DNA from: Candidatus Zhuqueibacterota bacterium
GTDB lineage: Bacteria > Zhuqueibacterota > Zhuqueibacteria > Residuimicrobiales > Krinioviventaceae
Length of the DNA stretch: 44,079 nucleotides
Reading direction: 5' to 3'
Assembly (NCBI GenBank): GCA_016928775.1
Contig: JAFGKD010000037.1
Coordinates: forward strand, 1 to 44,079
Program-made: the position numbers and the translations under genes
Notes under the pieces: model-generated
The model's database searches: none
What the model saw: only the letters and a program-made list of their open reading frames with translations
Told to the model about the DNA's origin: nothing
Shown: positions 42,780-44,079 of the stretch, in pieces
How positions within the stretch are numbered: position 1 is the stretch's first letter
How the letters are laid out: every line of letters begins with the position of its first letter

Positions 42780-44079
42780 ATGAAAAGATTTGTGCTTTTT
42801 TTCATCATTTTAGTGGTTTTCGCAGACAGATTATATGCGAATACCGCGCCATATATTGTCGCTGGCCACCCTAATCCTGCCACTCTTTATCTAAAGTTGA
42901 GAGAAGAATATATTGTCAAACTGGACACGGTTTTTGCCGATGATGATGGCGATTTATTGACCTATGCGATCAAGAATAATAAAAATAATGATAAATTTCC
43001 CCAACTGACGAGCTTCGAGGTTGCACTCTCTGAAACCACAAATGAAGACACCCTGATCATCACCGCAACGGCGCGAGCGGGCAGCTCTGCCCCCACACCT
43101 TTTGATACCGTCCGGGTATGGGCCACAGATCCGGATGCAGCACAAAGTCCGCCGGCTCAGTTTTTGGTCTCGGTGCTGAACACGCCGCCGCGCGCCACGC
43201 CACAACCGGTTGATCGCCTCAAATATCCACCTCCTTCAGGACAGTCAGATGACATGCTCACAATAGATCTTAATGACTGGTTTGAAGATGATGATGGCGA
43301 CAAACTGACATTTGACCTCATTGCAAATTCGGCACCGTCTGTTGTTCAGGCGATCCAGAACGGATCGAATTTGATTCTCACCGCTGTGAATAGCGGGGAA
43401 GCAACCGTAACAGTCTCTGCCACGGATACATATAACGCAACAACCGCAACAGATATTGTCGTCACCGTCAATTCATCGCCGAAACGCAACGCAACGCTCT
43501 TTCCCGTTGATGCAATGCGACCGACTCATTCCTTTCCAATCGCTGATCTCAATGATTATTTCGATGATCCAAATAAAGATGTGTTGACTTTTGCGGTGAC
43601 CAGTTCAGCGCCTGAGGTCATCGAGGTGAACACAAGCGGTTCCAGCCTGAGACTTGAAGCCAAAAAGGTTGATTCGGATACACCGGTCACCATCACAGTC
43701 ACTGCATCGGATGACTATTGGGGTGAGACCAGCGATTCTTTTATCGTGACCAACGTAAACACTCCGCCGCATCCACTCTCACGATCAGTGCGTCGACTCG
43801 TGTATCCGCCACTGAACAATCAACCCGCAGATACAGTGCGCTTGATGCTGAACAACTGGTTTGTGGATGTGGATGGTGATCCACTTGATTTCAAAGTTGT
43901 CTCAATTTCTGATCCAGCTGTGGCAAGCTACACTCTGTCGCATGATCTCCTCACGATAACCGCTCAATCCGGCGGTGTCGCAACATTGACCGTCGAAGCG
44001 GATGATGCGTATGGCGGTCTAAGAACCAATCAGGTGACCGTCACGGTGAATTCGCCGCCTGATTCGCTCTCACGATCAG
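42780..44079 (+). CDS. Secreted protein of cadherin-like repeats (partial, runs off the window)
   Basis: An open frame from ATG 42780 continues to the right edge, giving 433 residues without a stop. It has a signal peptide (FVLFFIILVVFADRLYA) followed by tandem domains of 96-97 residues. Each has a linker with a PP or SP pair (NTPPRATP, NSSPKRNA, NTPPHPLS, NSPPDSLS), a DLNDWFEDDDGDKLTF-like start with acidic calcium-type residues, and an ITVTASDDYWGETSDSF-like end. This is the pattern of dystroglycan/cadherin-like or Ig-like adhesive repeats in bacterial surface proteins. The start has AAGGCG 8 nt upstream. Its C-terminal fate, for example a sorting tail, is outside the window. Confidence 0.82.
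   Translation, partial: MKRFVLFFIILVVFADRLYANTAPYIVAGHPNPATLYLKLREEYIVKLDTVFADDDGDLLTYAIKNNKNNDKFPQLTSFEVALSETTNEDTLIITATARAGSSAPTPFDTVRVWATDPDAAQSPPAQFLVSVLNTPPRATPQPVDRLKYPPPSGQSDDMLTIDLNDWFEDDDGDKLTFDLIANSAPSVVQAIQNGSNLILTAVNSGEATVTVSATDTYNATTATDIVVTVNSSPKRNATLFPVDAMRPTHSFPIADLNDYFDDPNKDVLTFAVTSSAPEVIEVNTSGSSLRLEAKKVDSDTPVTITVTASDDYWGETSDSFIVTNVNTPPHPLSRSVRRLVYPPLNNQPADTVRLMLNNWFVDVDGDPLDFKVVSISDPAVASYTLSHDLLTITAQSGGVATLTVEADDAYGGLRTNQVTVTVNSPPDSLSRS
43179..44079 (+). repeat. Tandem ~290-bp coding repeats (cadherin-like modules)
   Basis: Repeat units begin at 43179, 43470, 43758 and 44049, spaced 291, 288 and 291 bp. They are similar at the protein level but diverged in DNA; the short string TCTCACGATCAG recurs near 43775 and at the right edge. 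A more diverged first unit lies at about 42855-43178. Confidence 0.75.

Noticed and set aside
43179..44079. Regularly spaced repeats considered as CRISPR or satellite
   Set aside because: Units are about 290 bp, diverged in DNA and in frame with a signal-peptide protein, so they are protein domain repeats.

Overview
The window looks like chromosomal DNA from a Gram-negative bacterium of the FCB side of the tree, most likely a Calditrichota/KSB1-type lineage. This rests on gene content, not on any search. The pointers are a Por-type (T9SS) C-terminal sorting domain, a PorV/PorQ-family outer-membrane protein, two DUF5683 proteins, a barrel-anchored protease with a TolB-like propeller, a muropeptide ligase for meso-diaminopimelate peptidoglycan, and a UbiA enzyme of the geranylgeranylglycerol-phosphate type. 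Coding density is high and no rRNA, tRNA, insertion sequence, phage gene or CRISPR array is visible.

Layout. 1-1822 (+): the last 68 codons of a probable radical SAM/SPASM protein, overlapped by a PHP-domain phosphoesterase gene. 1819-5754 (-): ubiA, dtd, maf, mpl and an R3H-domain protein, tightly packed and ending in a strong terminator that lies inside the convergent PHP gene. 5989-7802 (-): a Nif3-family protein and a Gfo/Idh/MocA oxidoreductase. 8022-12536 (+): a DoxX/aldo-keto-reductase fusion, a sulfatase and a DUF362 protein, each carrying a twin-arginine motif. 12696-18300 (-): an arginine operon argJ-proC-argC-argB-argD-argA. 18524-28879 (-): a long run made of an M6-like protein with a sorting tail, a HEFAH-peptidase/propeller/barrel protein, two DUF5683 proteins, a membrane reductive-dehalogenase-like Fe-S protein, a PfkB sugar kinase and a cupin. 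29018-30109 (-): the PorV/PorQ-type protein with its own terminator. 30693-36921 (-): gcvH, accC, accB, efp, gatB, gatA and two tatA genes.

37242-44079 (+) is the accessory-looking end. It holds an exported PIG-L deacetylase, then a SIR2-domain protein whose gene overlaps that of a 1000-residue nSTAND1 NTPase with a transmembrane segment, coiled coil and WD40 propeller, then a small membrane TPR-like protein, then a secreted protein of about 97-residue cadherin-like repeats that runs off the window. The last four genes are spaced 31 bp or less apart or overlap, and look like one operon. The SIR2 protein keeps the Asn and His expected of NAD-cleaving members. The best candidate for an undescribed system is therefore a split SIR2/nSTAND sensor-effector pair with two envelope-directed partners.

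Other points worth attention are an M6-type domain that has lost its zinc-binding motif, an internal Tat-type motif behind a DoxX membrane domain, an EF-P with an unusual tip loop, and a branched RNA-like fold upstream of the PIG-L gene. Start codons were chosen from ribosome-binding sites and family N-termini, so several differ from the longest open frame.
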